From positions 3,596,001 to 3,660,000 of the forward strand of contig NZ_OZ035533.1 of NCBI RefSeq assembly GCF_964033635.1: 64,000 bases of DNA, given 5' to 3'. This document shows, in pieces, positions 18,134-27,545 of the stretch. The DNA comes from Chitinophaga sp. MM2321. Its GTDB lineage: Bacteria; Bacteroidota; Bacteroidia; Chitinophagales; Chitinophagaceae. The position numbers were made by a program, and so were the translations under genes. Each line of letters opens with the position of its first letter. The stretch's first letter is position 1. The notes under the pieces are model-generated. The model searched no databases. It saw only the letters and a list, made by a program, of their open reading frames with translations, and was not told the origin of the DNA.

Positions 18134-18397
18134 TTAGTGTTTTAATTTCCTCCTATTTGACCGCTTTTTAATGGTATTTGAATCGGGTAGTTGCCTCTCC
18201 CCGGTCGAAGACAAGGGCTTTATCTGAACCTTTCCGGAATTTGAACCCATAGTGTTTTTTGCATTAATATAGTTTAACCCATCAGTTTGTTTCAGGAGGT
18301 CTATTAGGGCCAGACGATACAATTTGTAGCGGTTCAGGTACATCTTCCAGGAAGTTGGTTTAAATATTTTTAGACGAAATTCTATTTTATGTGCCAT
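18134..18397 (-). CDS. small basic hypothetical protein
   Basis: This 87-aa very basic protein starts MAHKIEFRLKIFKPTSWKMYL. A helix is followed by a polar tail with KKRSNRRKLKH at the end, so nucleic-acid binding is possible. It sits 4 bases after the stop of the traI-like gene, which suggests translational coupling. Family not recognised. Confidence 0.55.
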   Translation of the reverse strand: MAHKIEFRLKIFKPTSWKMYLNRYKLYRLALIDLLKQTDGLNYINAKNTMGSNSGKVQIKPLSSTGERQLPDSNTIKKRSNRRKLKH

Positions 18398-18401
18398 TTT
18401 C

Positions 18402-19076
18402 TTACTCCTTTATGCCGTACATTACTTTCAATTGCTCCAGTTCTACCTTACTTTTTGAACGTGTAAGGGAAAGGATATAATTCTCATTGGTAAACCTTTT
18501 TAAATCCGAATAATTCTGATCCACTTTTTCGGCAGCATCTCCTATGATCTCCAACCTTTTGGCATCACTCATACTCGTTGCAAACGAATTCACAACAAGG
18601 CTTAACTGCTCTACGTTTTTTAAGGTTTCTTCCAGAATACCGTGGTAAACATTACCGATGTGGTTAATTTCATCCAATGTGAAATTTTTATCCTGTCGTA
18701 CCAATCTCCACGCACGGTTGTATTCCTCCACTATGCGGATCTGCTGTTGTCCTATCTCTTTGATCCTTTTATAATAGGTTATGATGGTCTTGACTTTATT
18801 CAACTCCTCAAAATATCCCCGGTATAAATTGCGCTGCTTCTCTGTCCAGTCGCTGATCTCATCCAGCTTTAGTTTTGCCATCGCGTTTTCCAAGGTTTTC
18901 TGTGCATTCTGTAACCATATCACTTTGTTCTGCTGCCGCTGAATCGCCAAATCGGCAGCAAGAATTGCTTTCTTTACTGCTGCCTTAATAACGATCCACC
19001 AGATGGCATGGCTCTTTTGGGTAGGTGCAATCACCAGGGTAAAACACAATAAAAGGCTTAACATTATTTTTCTCAT
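18402..19076 (-). CDS. conjugal transfer protein TraI-like (Bacteroidota type)
   Basis: This 224-aa exported protein has a signal peptide ending ..KSHA (about residue 25) followed by IWWIVIKAAVKKAILAADL. It then has QNAQKTLENAMAKLKLDEISDWTEKQR, a pattern typical of the ICE protein annotated as conjugal transfer protein TraI in Bacteroidota (unrelated to the F-plasmid relaxase TraI). Coiled-coil-like helices fill most of the length, resembling VirB5-type proteins. The location between traG/methyltransferase and traJ fits the conserved order. Confidence 0.8.
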   Translation of the reverse strand: MRKIMLSLLLCFTLVIAPTQKSHAIWWIVIKAAVKKAILAADLAIQRQQNKVIWLQNAQKTLENAMAKLKLDEISDWTEKQRNLYRGYFEELNKVKTIITYYKRIKEIGQQQIRIVEEYNRAWRLVRQDKNFTLDEINHIGNVYHGILEETLKNVEQLSLVVNSFATSMSDAKRLEIIGDAAEKVDQNYSDLKRFTNENYILSLTRSKSKVELEQLKVMYGIKE

Positions 19077-19094
19077 CGTAGGTTATAGGTTCGT

Positions 19095-20099
19095 TTATAA
19101 AAATATCCCAAGCTCCCTATGCAGACGCTTCATTGCCATCTGTGCATACTTAGGGTTCAATTCAAAACCAACATAGTTACGGGATAACTTGCGGGCAACT
19201 AACGCAGTTGTACCTGCCCCCAGAAATGGATCTAATACGATCCCATGTTCCGGACAACCTGCTTTAATACATATAAATGGAATTTCCTCTGGAAAAGTGG
19301 CGAAATGATTTCCTTTATATCCTTTAGTGTGTAGTGTCCATACTGATCTTAGATTAGCCTGTCCTGTTACTGATGCCGGTTTTCTTTTACTTTCTTTAAA
19401 TGCAGGGTCTTCCCTTTCTATGTATGTCCGTTTACTTTGTTTTACATTATCTCTTGGCAAATAAATGCGTTGAACTGGCTGACCTGGAATACCCTCCCTA
19501 TACTTGTTCTTTGAGGATACTCCCCGCATCTGTCTTTGTATGGAAGAAATTTTTAAGGTTTGGCTTACGGCGTTTTGGTCATAATAATATTCACGTGACT
19601 TGCTCAACAGAAATAGATATTCGTGGCTCTTTGTACACCTATCCTTTACACCTTCTGGCATCGGGCTTGGCTTATGCCAGATAATATCCTGTCGCAGGTA
19701 AAGGCCGATATCACGCAAGGCAAAGGCAAGCATCCAGGGGATACCAATAAGGTCTTTGCATTTTAAATTTGAATGAGGCACATCGGTGCTTAGTTCTGCC
19801 GGCCTCTTCTTATGACTGAAATAAGAATCTCCGATGTTGATCCAAATCGTCCCTTCCGGTCTCAAAACCCGTTTCACTTCACGGAATATGTCCACAAGTT
19901 TTGTTATATACTCTTCAGGCCACTGTTCCTGTCCGATCTGCCCGTTGACCTGATAATCCCTCAACCTGAAATATGGAGGAGAGGTAACACAACAGTGAAA
20001 GAACTTATCGGGGTATAACTTTAATCCTTTAAGGCAATCCTGGTTCAGGATTATATTGGTGGGCACTTGCAGGTTACTTGTCTGTTTTATGTTCTTCAT
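19095..20099 (-). CDS. site-specific DNA methyltransferase, beta class
   Basis: This 334-aa protein has motif IV TSPPYFRLRDY near residue 40 and, late in the chain, motif I DPFLGAGTTALVARKL with NYVGFELNPKYA. The order IV before I is the beta-class arrangement, giving N4-cytosine or N6-adenine methylation with S-adenosylmethionine. A target-recognition region of about 150 residues lies between. No restriction endonuclease gene is beside it, so it is a solitary enzyme carried in the transfer operon between traG and the traI-like gene. It probably protects the element against host restriction or affects its regulation. Confidence 0.9.
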   Translation of the reverse strand: MKNIKQTSNLQVPTNIILNQDCLKGLKLYPDKFFHCCVTSPPYFRLRDYQVNGQIGQEQWPEEYITKLVDIFREVKRVLRPEGTIWINIGDSYFSHKKRPAELSTDVPHSNLKCKDLIGIPWMLAFALRDIGLYLRQDIIWHKPSPMPEGVKDRCTKSHEYLFLLSKSREYYYDQNAVSQTLKISSIQRQMRGVSSKNKYREGIPGQPVQRIYLPRDNVKQSKRTYIEREDPAFKESKRKPASVTGQANLRSVWTLHTKGYKGNHFATFPEEIPFICIKAGCPEHGIVLDPFLGAGTTALVARKLSRNYVGFELNPKYAQMAMKRLHRELGIFL

Positions 20100-20107
20100 A
20101 ATCAGTG

Positions 20108-21244
20108 CTATTTATTTTGTTGTTCTCTGGCCAGGATTTCAATCCCTTTTTGTATGCTTCCGAAACGTTCTGCATATTCCATCACCTTTACTTTCTCCAA
20201 TTGCTCTGTGGTATAGGCGAGATATTCTTCAGGTGAGACTTCCGTTCGATACACTTTGGAATGAACCCCGCCCAATGAAATAAACACTTCCTTGTACTTC
20301 AGCGACGGATCATTGGATTTATTGATTGATAAAGCCAGCGCCTTTTCTTTTTCAGTAAGCCCCAACAAATCCTGGATGAGGTCAAACTTGTTCGCATATT
20401 TGGATTGATCCAGCAGAATCTTGCAATCACTATTGTTGATGATGGCTTGCTTGACTACGGGACTGGAAATAATATCTTCAACCTCCTGGGTAACGACAAT
20501 GGCTTCGCCAAAAAACTTCCGGACCGTCTTGAAAAGATATTTAATGTACTCGGCGAAACCCTCCTTCATTAAGGCTTTCCAGGCTTCTTCAATCAAAATC
20601 ATCTTCCTTACGCCTTTAAGTTTCCGCATCTTATTCAAGAAGACCTGCATCACGATGATCGTGGCGACTGGGAAAAGAATAGCATGATTTTTAATTTCGT
20701 CCAGCTCAAATATGATCAGCCGCTCCTGTAGCAGATCAAGGTTTTCTGTAGCATTCAGTAAAAAGTCAAATTCCCCGCCCAGGTAATATGGACGTGTAAC
20801 AAACAAAAAATTGTTAATGTCAAAATCCTGTTCCTTTACGTTATCTGTTTTAAGCAGGTTGACAAAATCTTCTTTCAGGTACTCATAAAAGCTATTGAAA
20901 CAGGGAAATATTTCAGGGTGCCGCTCCATCTTGTCGAAAAAGCCAGTTATTGCATTGCTCAGCGCCACATATTCCGAACGTTTATAAACCTCTGTGTCTG
21001 ATTTCCACAAAGCGAGCAATAGCGTCTTGATACTTTCCTTTGTTTCCGTGTCCAGGTTGTCCCCTTCGCCGATGAAAAACGGGTTAAACTTTATGGGATT
21101 ATTCTCTGAGTAGGTAAAATAGTACCCATTGACCATATCGCACAGACCACGGTAACTATGCCCCACATCGACAATTACGATATGACATCCCTGCTCGTAA
21201 TAACTCCGGCACAGGTGATTCGTAAAAAAACTTTTTCCAGATCC
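20108..21244 (-). pseudogene. traG: traG, 3' part (VirB4-like conjugation ATPase, interrupted)
   Basis: This is the C-terminal ~378 codons of the TraG ATPase. The first preserved codons read GSGKSFFTNHLCRSYYEQG, the second half of the Walker A motif. Further on, Walker B lies in RKMILIEEAWKALM and the QEVEDI region follows. It is in a different phase from the N-terminal half because of the 50-base insertion at 21245-21294. Its only good in-frame start (GTG at 21166) would give a protein without a P-loop. The intact gene would encode about 820-830 aa, the usual TraG length. As it stands the ATPase should be inactive unless recoding restores the frame. Confidence 0.85.
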
Positions 21245-21294
21245 AGCTTGGAGGGTTACCGGGCCATTTAATTAAAAATGGCCCGGTAACCCCC
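21245..21294. repeat. 50-bp palindromic insertion in the traG Walker A motif
   Basis: A perfect 17-bp inverted repeat (21253-21269 with 21276-21292) has a 6-base AATTAA spacer and a central PacI-like TTAATTAA. CCAAGC (minus strand) occurs on both sides, looking like a short target duplication. It separates GPS from GSGKS of Walker A exactly and, being 50 bases, shifts the frame. Stops occur inside it in both relevant frames. Confidence 0.85.
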
Positions 21295-22632
21295 GCTTGG
21301 CCCTAAAATGAACCGGTTCCTTGCCGTTATCCAACCTTTGAGCATCGGGTAATCCGATAGGTCTACATGTACAGGCTTCCCGGTCACCCGGTCACCCAGC
21401 CGGATACCAAATGGACTAATGGAATCCTGATAACTGGTCTCCAGATTCAGAAAACAAGCAGATTGCTCCAAAAACGTATCGAAAGTATCGTTCATGGGAA
21501 AACCCGCACTGTTACCCGGGATACCGGCCCAAAAGATTTGCGGCGCACCGGAAGTTTCCATCTTTGCCACCGCATCCATTTGAGCAAGTCCAGAACTGAC
21601 CAGGTTTTTCAGGTCCTTTAATTCTTCTTTATCACTGGTCCACACCATCACATTGAAATGTGCCTTGACCGGAACACGACCTTCCGAAATTGCTTCATTT
21701 AGAAAATCATTCGTAGCATCCCGGCTGATCATATTTTCCCTGCTATAGGCAGATAGGGATTGCAGGCGAAGCCGCTTGGTTTCCAGCTTTTGAATGGTCT
21801 TTGCCGAATCTTCTATAAAAATGTACTGATTGTAAATGTGGCTGCATGGCAGTAATTGCCCGAGCGTGGAAGAGAAACCAACACTGAATTTTGTCCTGTC
21901 TGTTGAATAACGGTCATAGTTGATCCTGGTACCACACAAAGCTGGAAGATCAGCCGCATCCCCAAGCGTATAAATCTGCATATGCTGATCACCAACCTGA
22001 ATCCCGTCAGAAAATGAAATGTCCTTAACGATTAGTTCATCTTCCTTGTTTGAAAGGGAACAATAACGTTCGATCAACCCCATCTCCCTGCTGTGACTGA
22101 CCAGTTGCTGAGCATCCAGCCTGCTGAGTGTTACAAACCCGCTATCCTCCATGATACGTTTGAACTGACCGCAACTGTCCAGGAAATCCTGAAGCATTCC
22201 TGCTTTTACTGTTTGCTCAGGGACAATCGAGGGGCGGATCAGGTTGGAGAAAATAGAAGAACTTAATTTGCGGCCCGCTGGTTTTTTAGTGAGATAAATG
22301 TAACAGCGGTGGTCCAGAAAAGGACGCTCATTAAAAAACCTGTTACTCGCCTGACTGAGAAAGCTCGTTGCATTACTTGCACCGCTCTTTTCGAATTCAG
22401 GGTCAAATTTGCTGTCAATAAACCAGTCCTGTTTATGGAAACAGGAAAATTTTGGCAGCATTTTTATCGCATGAACCCAGGTCTGATGAAAGGATTCATA
22501 ATCATGATCACTTAAGGTAAAAATCTCTGGCAATTCGACCTGGTAGACCAGGGTAATGTCCCCTTGTTTTGATAAAATACAATCCTGCTCTATGCCCATT
22601 ATCGGGAAAATATCATTCAACCACTTTTCCAT
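21268..22632 (-). pseudogene. traG: traG, 5' part (VirB4-like conjugation ATPase, interrupted)
   Basis: This is the N-terminal 454 codons of TraG, starting MEKWLNDIFPIMGIEQD. The sequence is typical for the family and holds together right up to ARNRFILGPSG, where the Walker A motif should continue GSGKS. It then enters the insertion, reads GGYRAIFN and stops at TAA. TraG powers assembly of, and substrate movement through, the mating channel. A piece of this length lacks all nucleotide-binding residues. It lies 157 bases downstream of the DUF-paralog gene at 22790-23599. Confidence 0.85.
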
Positions 22633-22789
22633 ATCTCACATTTTCTTTCGCACTGTGTCTGGCAATATTGCCCCGTTCATTTCATTAATATTTTTGGCGT
22701 TTATATGGTTGCCAGTACCATTAAAGGTTTCATATCCAATTGAAGGATTATACTTTTCATGGTATTTTCAACCCTTCTTCATGCCTGGT

Positions 22790-23599
22790 CTATACACTAT
22801 TCCTGAATTTCCTGTGCCATATCCTAAGTTGTTCAGTAGCTTTTCTCTGCGTTTCCTTTTCCTGGTTAATTTTCACATAGCGGTTTAAATTGGTTTCGTT
22901 CAAGGGGATGATTTTAGCTTCCAGATGCCTGGTAAGCGGATGGCGCATTAAGTAGGTCTTCAGATCTGTCCCGATACTTTTAGCCCGGTAATAAGGATCC
23001 AGCTGTGTTCTGCCAGGGATCAATACTTTCACCACTTCTTCCCCGGGCATTTCCTTAATGGTTAGCGGATCAATCCTGACCAGTTGATGTGTGTGCTTAT
23101 TCAGATAAGCTGATAGCATACCCTCATGTCTGAAGTCCGGCTTAAATCCAGAAAGTGGGATGACGTTTTTCCGATGGTACAACTGACTGCGTTCCATGTC
23201 CACCATATAGTCTGCGCCCAAAACCTTCATTTCTGGTAACTGCCCCTGATCCCGCTGATGGAACAGTTCAACATCTACTGCCAGATCAAAATCTGTCCGG
23301 TGCCGTATGTCCAGTATTGAAATGTTATATTTAGCGGCCATTTCAGCCGGGGCGATCTCCACCAGTTGCGGGATGTAGGCGGTAACCACATCTTCACCGC
23401 CTATTTCCAATGGACTTGCAGTTTTTTGTGTGAATAAATCATAGTCCAGGGTATAATGACTGCCGTGATAAACCATATCCTCAATGGAAATGATGTGCAA
23501 AGCATCATCAGCCTTTATAAAATGACGCTCATCAACGTCTACATTAAAAAATGTTCCCCTGATTTGTGTAATGGGTAGCAGTTCCTGTTTTACCTTCAT
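22790..23599 (-). CDS. ICE accessory protein, DUF-paralog family (copy 3)
   Basis: This 269-aa soluble protein shares an architecture with the genes at 24527-25348 and 25955-26764. All have a segment with a proline and DP pair followed by a helix, here TQLDPYYRAKSIGTDLKTYLMRHPLTRHLEAKIIPLNETNLNRYV. The N-terminal part has the FYVD/FFNVDVDER-like strand also seen in 24527-25348. Similar proteins are scattered in Bacteroidota transfer operons. Function unknown. An open stretch of about 44 codons without a start codon fills the gap to traG in another phase, so the C-terminus may be frameshifted. Confidence 0.6.
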   Translation of the reverse strand: MKVKQELLPITQIRGTFFNVDVDERHFIKADDALHIISIEDMVYHGSHYTLDYDLFTQKTASPLEIGGEDVVTAYIPQLVEIAPAEMAAKYNISILDIRHRTDFDLAVDVELFHQRDQGQLPEMKVLGADYMVDMERSQLYHRKNVIPLSGFKPDFRHEGMLSAYLNKHTHQLVRIDPLTIKEMPGEEVVKVLIPGRTQLDPYYRAKSIGTDLKTYLMRHPLTRHLEAKIIPLNETNLNRYVKINQEKETQRKATEQLRIWHRKFRNSV

Positions 23600-23603
23600 C
23601 GCC

Positions 23604-24416
23604 TTACAAACTTTTTCCTTTATTCCTTTTAGCTGATGCTTTTAAATTTTCGGACCATTCCGGATTGATTTCCTTCATCCGCTTTTTATAATAGTCCAAT
23701 TTTTCACTTTCTTCCCCAATGCGTTTCTGATAAAACTCTTTACTGGTTTCACTAATTTCCACTACCGGTGAACCGGGATTATACTTTCCTGATAGTCTCC
23801 TTTCGCATATCCTGATATGCTTCTGACTTTCCTTAATCCTGTTAGTCAGGTATCTCGGGCTTGAATACTTTGCCCCTTCAGCAGCGCGCCTGGCAGTTTC
23901 TGCCTTGCTATTGTAATGCTCAGCCTTTTCTGCCTCAGCAAATGATTTTCCGAAGGTGTTATGGATTTTGTCCCGATAATTCCGGTCTCTTTTTTCACTA
24001 TGATGTCCTATATGTATGGGCTGACCGAAGGGGATCACAGCAGCCATATCTTTAGCTTTTCTATACAAATCATCAGAATGCTGCTCGGCTCTCCCTGCTT
24101 TCCTTTCTGCATTTTCTGCCCGACGTGCTGCTCGGCTCTTCTCTTTGTTCACCTGTTCTTCAAATGAAATCTTTTCGCCTTTGGTTCCTGCATCCACGAA
24201 GCCCATTGCTGCAAGCTCACCTTTCAGGAAATGACAATTCTCGGCTTTGCCTTTTGAAATCCAGCAAACCTGATAACGGCTCCAGCGGCAATAGGTTCGG
24301 AAAACCTTTTTCTGATTTTGATCAAGGGATTCGTAAAAAGACTTAGTAAGAAATACATCCAGTTTACCGGATTCCAAATTGTGATGAAAATAATTTTCCT
24401 GTTTCATAACCTCCAA
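23604..24416 (-). CDS. DUF3560-domain protein
   Basis: This 270-aa protein has a central DUF3560 region: a basic coiled coil (RAARRAENAERKAGRAEQHSDD), then AAVIPFGQPIHIGHHSEKRDRNYRDKI and KAEHYNSKAETARR. The GQPIxxGHHSEKR block is the family hallmark. DUF3560 proteins are common on plasmids and ICEs; their biochemical role is unknown. The N-terminal 75 residues look like a separate small domain. It is 4 bases from the next gene, so translation is probably coupled. Confidence 0.85.
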   Translation of the reverse strand: MEVMKQENYFHHNLESGKLDVFLTKSFYESLDQNQKKVFRTYCRWSRYQVCWISKGKAENCHFLKGELAAMGFVDAGTKGEKISFEEQVNKEKSRAARRAENAERKAGRAEQHSDDLYRKAKDMAAVIPFGQPIHIGHHSEKRDRNYRDKIHNTFGKSFAEAEKAEHYNSKAETARRAAEGAKYSSPRYLTNRIKESQKHIRICERRLSGKYNPGSPVVEISETSKEFYQKRIGEESEKLDYYKKRMKEINPEWSENLKASAKRNKGKSL

Positions 24417-24526
24417 TTTTTAAATGTCCCTGCTTTCTGCGCGGTGTAGGTCGGGTTAGCTTTTTCCTACTTTGACCTTTCCGGTTCCAATACCTGCGGC
24501 TTCATAAATCTCCAGCCGGATTACTT

Positions 24527-25348
24527 TTACGGTCTTAATCCTTTTCTACTTTTTTTTGGTAGCTGTTGTTGTTTCTTTTCTTTAACCAGTCTGCGTTCCA
24601 GTTCCAATTGCCCCAGATTGAATTTCACCACTTCGGCGATGTAGGTTCGTTCCAATGGAACCACAATAGCTTTCTGATACATCACCAGTGGATACTCTTT
24701 TAAATAGCGATCATCATTTTCATTCCTGCTTCTAGCCAGTCCTACAGGATCCAGTCTTGCCGGTCCGGGAAGGATGACCATCACGACATTATCCGGATAA
24801 CTCGTTAGGTTATCAGGTAAGTCTACCTCTGTATGACTGGGAATATGGTAAAAAATGGTGTGGTGAATCGCCTCTGGATTTACCCAGGAAATATCAATCC
24901 CATTTGTTTTGAAATCATCCTTGGGGCGCAGGTTCCCCAACCGCACTTCGGCGAAGAACGGATGCCCTGCGATATCAATAACCGGTATCATCCCTCTTTT
25001 TATCCGCATTTCCTCCGGACTTGCATTGACCATCAATTCAAAATCACAACATCCTGCCAGTTCACCCACCGTCTTTCCATATTTTCTGGCCATACCTTCG
25101 GGATCAAGGTCTTTCATCTGCGGCACCAGGATTAAATTGCCAGGAGGTTCATCATTAAAATTGGGAAAGGATGGAATTAGATTTTTCTCTTCAGGGTCGT
25201 AGTCCATTTCATAATGCGTCCTTTTGTCATTCATAGCCAGAAATGAAATCACATTTTCTGGATTTTCCTTCTCCTGCAATTCCCTGCGATCGATGTCCAC
25301 GTAGAAGGTGGTACCCTTCAGGGAATACTCAATTGGTTTTTTGTTCAT
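24527..25348 (-). CDS. ICE accessory protein, DUF-paralog family (copy 2)
   Basis: This 273-aa soluble protein starts MNKKPIEYSLKGTTFYVDIDR. It contains two similar units: DLDPEGMARKYGKTVGELAGC, then ARLDPVGLARSRNENDDRY followed by YPLVMYQKAIVVPLERTYI. These DP-G-A units recur in 22790-23599 and 25955-26764. The C-terminus is a charged helix with KKQQQLPKKSRKG. The family is known only as hypothetical proteins of Bacteroidota mobile elements. Confidence 0.6.
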   Translation of the reverse strand: MNKKPIEYSLKGTTFYVDIDRRELQEKENPENVISFLAMNDKRTHYEMDYDPEEKNLIPSFPNFNDEPPGNLILVPQMKDLDPEGMARKYGKTVGELAGCCDFELMVNASPEEMRIKRGMIPVIDIAGHPFFAEVRLGNLRPKDDFKTNGIDISWVNPEAIHHTIFYHIPSHTEVDLPDNLTSYPDNVVMVILPGPARLDPVGLARSRNENDDRYLKEYPLVMYQKAIVVPLERTYIAEVVKFNLGQLELERRLVKEKKQQQLPKKSRKGLRP

Positions 25349-25584
25349 GTCTTTAAGTTTTTGAGGTACGAGTCAACCTAAGCACGGCAGCGTCCGTGCA
25401 GTCATTTATTTTATGGATTAACTATTTATTTTGTTGTTCCTTTTACTGGGGCTAACCGGTTAATTATAGAATTCCAGAAATTGTACTATTGCTGATTTGA
25501 GCAAATGGATATTATCCTGATTCAAATGTTTGATTTAGCTGCTCCAACAGATAGCTATTTTGAAATCTTATTTCTTGTTGGAAG

Positions 25585-25935
25585 TTATTTTTTGATTACT
25601 GACCTCCTCTTTGCTGTTATGTTCATGTTCCTAAAAACCTCCCTGCTGTTACATTTGACCACCTTGGGAATACCGCGTTTCGCAATTTCCTTCATCAATC
25701 CATACTCCCCGTACTTGTTGCTCATTTGATATACCTTCATCACCATTCCGGCTCCCACGGACAATATCAAGGCCATGCCCACATAAGTATCGATGCCGGC
25801 CAGATACAAAATGGCATACAGGATCATCAGGATCATCGCCCCGGCACCCAGGTACCATATGTACTGGGCCTTTAAACCTTTGAATTCAATGGATTTGTTA
25901 ATTCCCTTGTTGATCACATATACGCTGTTTCCCAT
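25585..25935 (-). CDS. traF: conjugative transposon protein TraF
   Basis: This 116-aa inner-membrane protein of the DUF4133 family starts MGNSVYVINKGINKSIEFKG. It has two hydrophobic helices (about residues 28-48 and 53-72) and the conserved YGEYGLMKEIAKRGIP region near the C-terminus. It is the VirB3-like partner of TraG in the mating apparatus. It lies downstream of traE, although here three accessory genes are interleaved between traE, traF and traG, which is looser than the compact CTnDOT order. Confidence 0.92.
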   Translation of the reverse strand: MGNSVYVINKGINKSIEFKGLKAQYIWYLGAGAMILMILYAILYLAGIDTYVGMALILSVGAGMVMKVYQMSNKYGEYGLMKEIAKRGIPKVVKCNSREVFRNMNITAKRRSVIKK

Positions 25936-25954
25936 ACTTACACTCCTCTGTTGA

Positions 25955-26764
25955 CTATGTTTTGTGTTTCAGGGACTTGTTTGCCTTCCCTTTCCCCTGG
26001 TCTGGATCCAACCCATTTTCTTTTCCTAACTTCTCTTGCTGTCCCAAATCGTACTTGGTGATCTGTGCCCTGATCTGATTGTTAAGGGGATATCGATTGA
26101 GGTAATGAAATCCATTTCGGCCTTCCAATTCTGCTACACCAACTGGATCCATTGCTTTTAATTCATCAAACGTAATGGTACAAGTTGCTCCAATCCTGTC
26201 TTTCCATGGGGAGTTTATCGGCAGGAATAATTTCCGTGTTTCATCATAAAGGCATTCGAGTTTTTTATGCCCGTCCTCTTCGATCTCCGTTAACAAAGAC
26301 AAGGGGAATTTAGCGTTGCTGACTACTGAACAAATCTGCTGACCAAGCGTATCCAGGTAAAAGCGGTCTGATGCAACCATAAGCTGAGGCTTCATCCCCA
26401 GTATCCTTTCTGCATACATTTCACCCAATTTCTGAAAGCCGTAATGATTAACAGCACTATCAGCATTGATTTGATCATAGGTTTTAAGATCTATCTTATG
26501 TCTCAATCTGGCCACCTCAGCAGGTAAGGTAATCACCTGTAAATGAGCCTGGCCTTCTTCCTGTCTGTACCTTCCTTGGTAAATACACCTGTTTTCACTA
26601 TCATAAACAAACTTTAAAAATCCCTGGTTAACTCCCATTTCACTGTAGGCCAGAAAATGTTTGTTGGTTTCCATATCCTTCAAGCCCTCATCTGACAACT
26701 CAATCTGATAAAGGTGCGGACCAAGTACCAGCTTATCAAAGAACAATATATTGTAATGACTCAT
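25955..26764 (-). CDS. ICE accessory protein, DUF-paralog family (copy 1)
   Basis: This 269-aa soluble protein contains KAMDPVGVAELEGRNGFHYLNRYPLNNQIRAQITKYDLGQQ near its end. That is the same DP-G-A and YPL unit found in the genes at 24527-25348 and 22790-23599. Two N-terminal units are more diverged. The C-terminal tail is lysine-rich. It sits 19 bases before traF. Unknown role. Confidence 0.6.
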   Translation of the reverse strand: MSHYNILFFDKLVLGPHLYQIELSDEGLKDMETNKHFLAYSEMGVNQGFLKFVYDSENRCIYQGRYRQEEGQAHLQVITLPAEVARLRHKIDLKTYDQINADSAVNHYGFQKLGEMYAERILGMKPQLMVASDRFYLDTLGQQICSVVSNAKFPLSLLTEIEEDGHKKLECLYDETRKLFLPINSPWKDRIGATCTITFDELKAMDPVGVAELEGRNGFHYLNRYPLNNQIRAQITKYDLGQQEKLGKENGLDPDQGKGKANKSLKHKT

Positions 26765-26775
26765 ACCGCCGTGTT

Positions 26776-27213
26776 TTATGGATGAGATAATAAATAATCA
26801 TGCAGCTCTGCAATGATCATGTGCCGCATAAAATGATCGTCCAATTTCTCCAGTGAAAAATCGAATGCTTCAAAGGCCGGGAGACATACCAGGATCATTT
26901 TGGTCAGCTCAAATTTTAATACGCCTGCGTCCTCATATTGCTGGAATTCTTTGGGAAATTCTTCCTGCAAAACTGCTTTCAGGTATTGGTACTTTGAAGG
27001 GCCAAGCGGCTTGGCTATTTCCGCGATACAAAGCGCCACAATCTGCGCTTCATCCTCTCCCTGTTCCATCAGTTCATCCATCAATGGGGAAATCAGGCTT
27101 ACCCGATCTTCCAGGTATTGGGGTAATGTGCCTCTTTCTGCAAAAAGCAGCATCAACTCAGGATGATTCTCCTGTAAAAATTCCTGTAGCCTTTTCTTGA
27201 ATTTTGTTTTCAT
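26776..27213 (-). CDS. small transfer-operon hypothetical protein
   Basis: This 145-aa acidic helical protein starts MKTKFKKRLQEFLQENHPEL at 27213. The frame is open upstream to 27321, but that part overlaps traE in another phase, and the ATG at 27213 overlaps the traE stop as ATGA, which decides the start. No motif was recognised. Tight coupling to traE suggests a stoichiometric partner or chaperone in the transfer apparatus. Confidence 0.65.
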   Translation of the reverse strand: MKTKFKKRLQEFLQENHPELMLLFAERGTLPQYLEDRVSLISPLMDELMEQGEDEAQIVALCIAEIAKPLGPSKYQYLKAVLQEEFPKEFQQYEDAGVLKFELTKMILVCLPAFEAFDFSLEKLDDHFMRHMIIAELHDYLLSHP

Positions 27214-27545
27214 GCGATTCCAAAAAAGCTCCTTAAAATTGTGGCCACTACCACAAGAAATATACAGCTGCCCAACCACGCCGCCGCAACTTTTGAAGTG
27301 TCCTGGTCTCCACCAGACCACTTCTGGTAAACCTTTACAGCTCCAATCAACCCAAGAATGGCACCTACTGCATACATGAGCTTCTCGCCGGACTGGAAAT
27401 AGGTTCGTATTTCCGAATCAGCCTTATCAATGCCGGCCTTACCACCTTGCGCCTGCACCATCAGATCCTGAAGGACCAATATCGTTGTAATGGCAGCCAC
27501 CATTATCTTTTGTCGGGAGATTCCCTTTAATTTCCATCTACACAT
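27210..27545 (-). CDS. traE: conjugative transposon protein TraE
   Basis: This 111-aa DUF4134 protein has a signal-like hydrophobic segment (MVAAITTILVLQDLMVQAQG), the conserved GIDKADSEIRTYFQSGEKLMYAVGAILGLIGAVKVYQKW and a second helix near the end. It is the VirB2-like pilin or channel subunit of Bacteroidota conjugation systems. The start could also be the internal ATG at 27503. It overlaps the next gene by 4 bases. Confidence 0.92.
   Translation of the reverse strand: MCRWKLKGISRQKIMVAAITTILVLQDLMVQAQGGKAGIDKADSEIRTYFQSGEKLMYAVGAILGLIGAVKVYQKWSGGDQDTSKVAAAWLGSCIFLVVVATILRSFFGIA

Noticed and set aside
21245..21294. Full insertion sequence in traG
   Set aside because: At 50 bp with no transposase it is far too short; only a palindromic insertion with a possible short duplication can be claimed.
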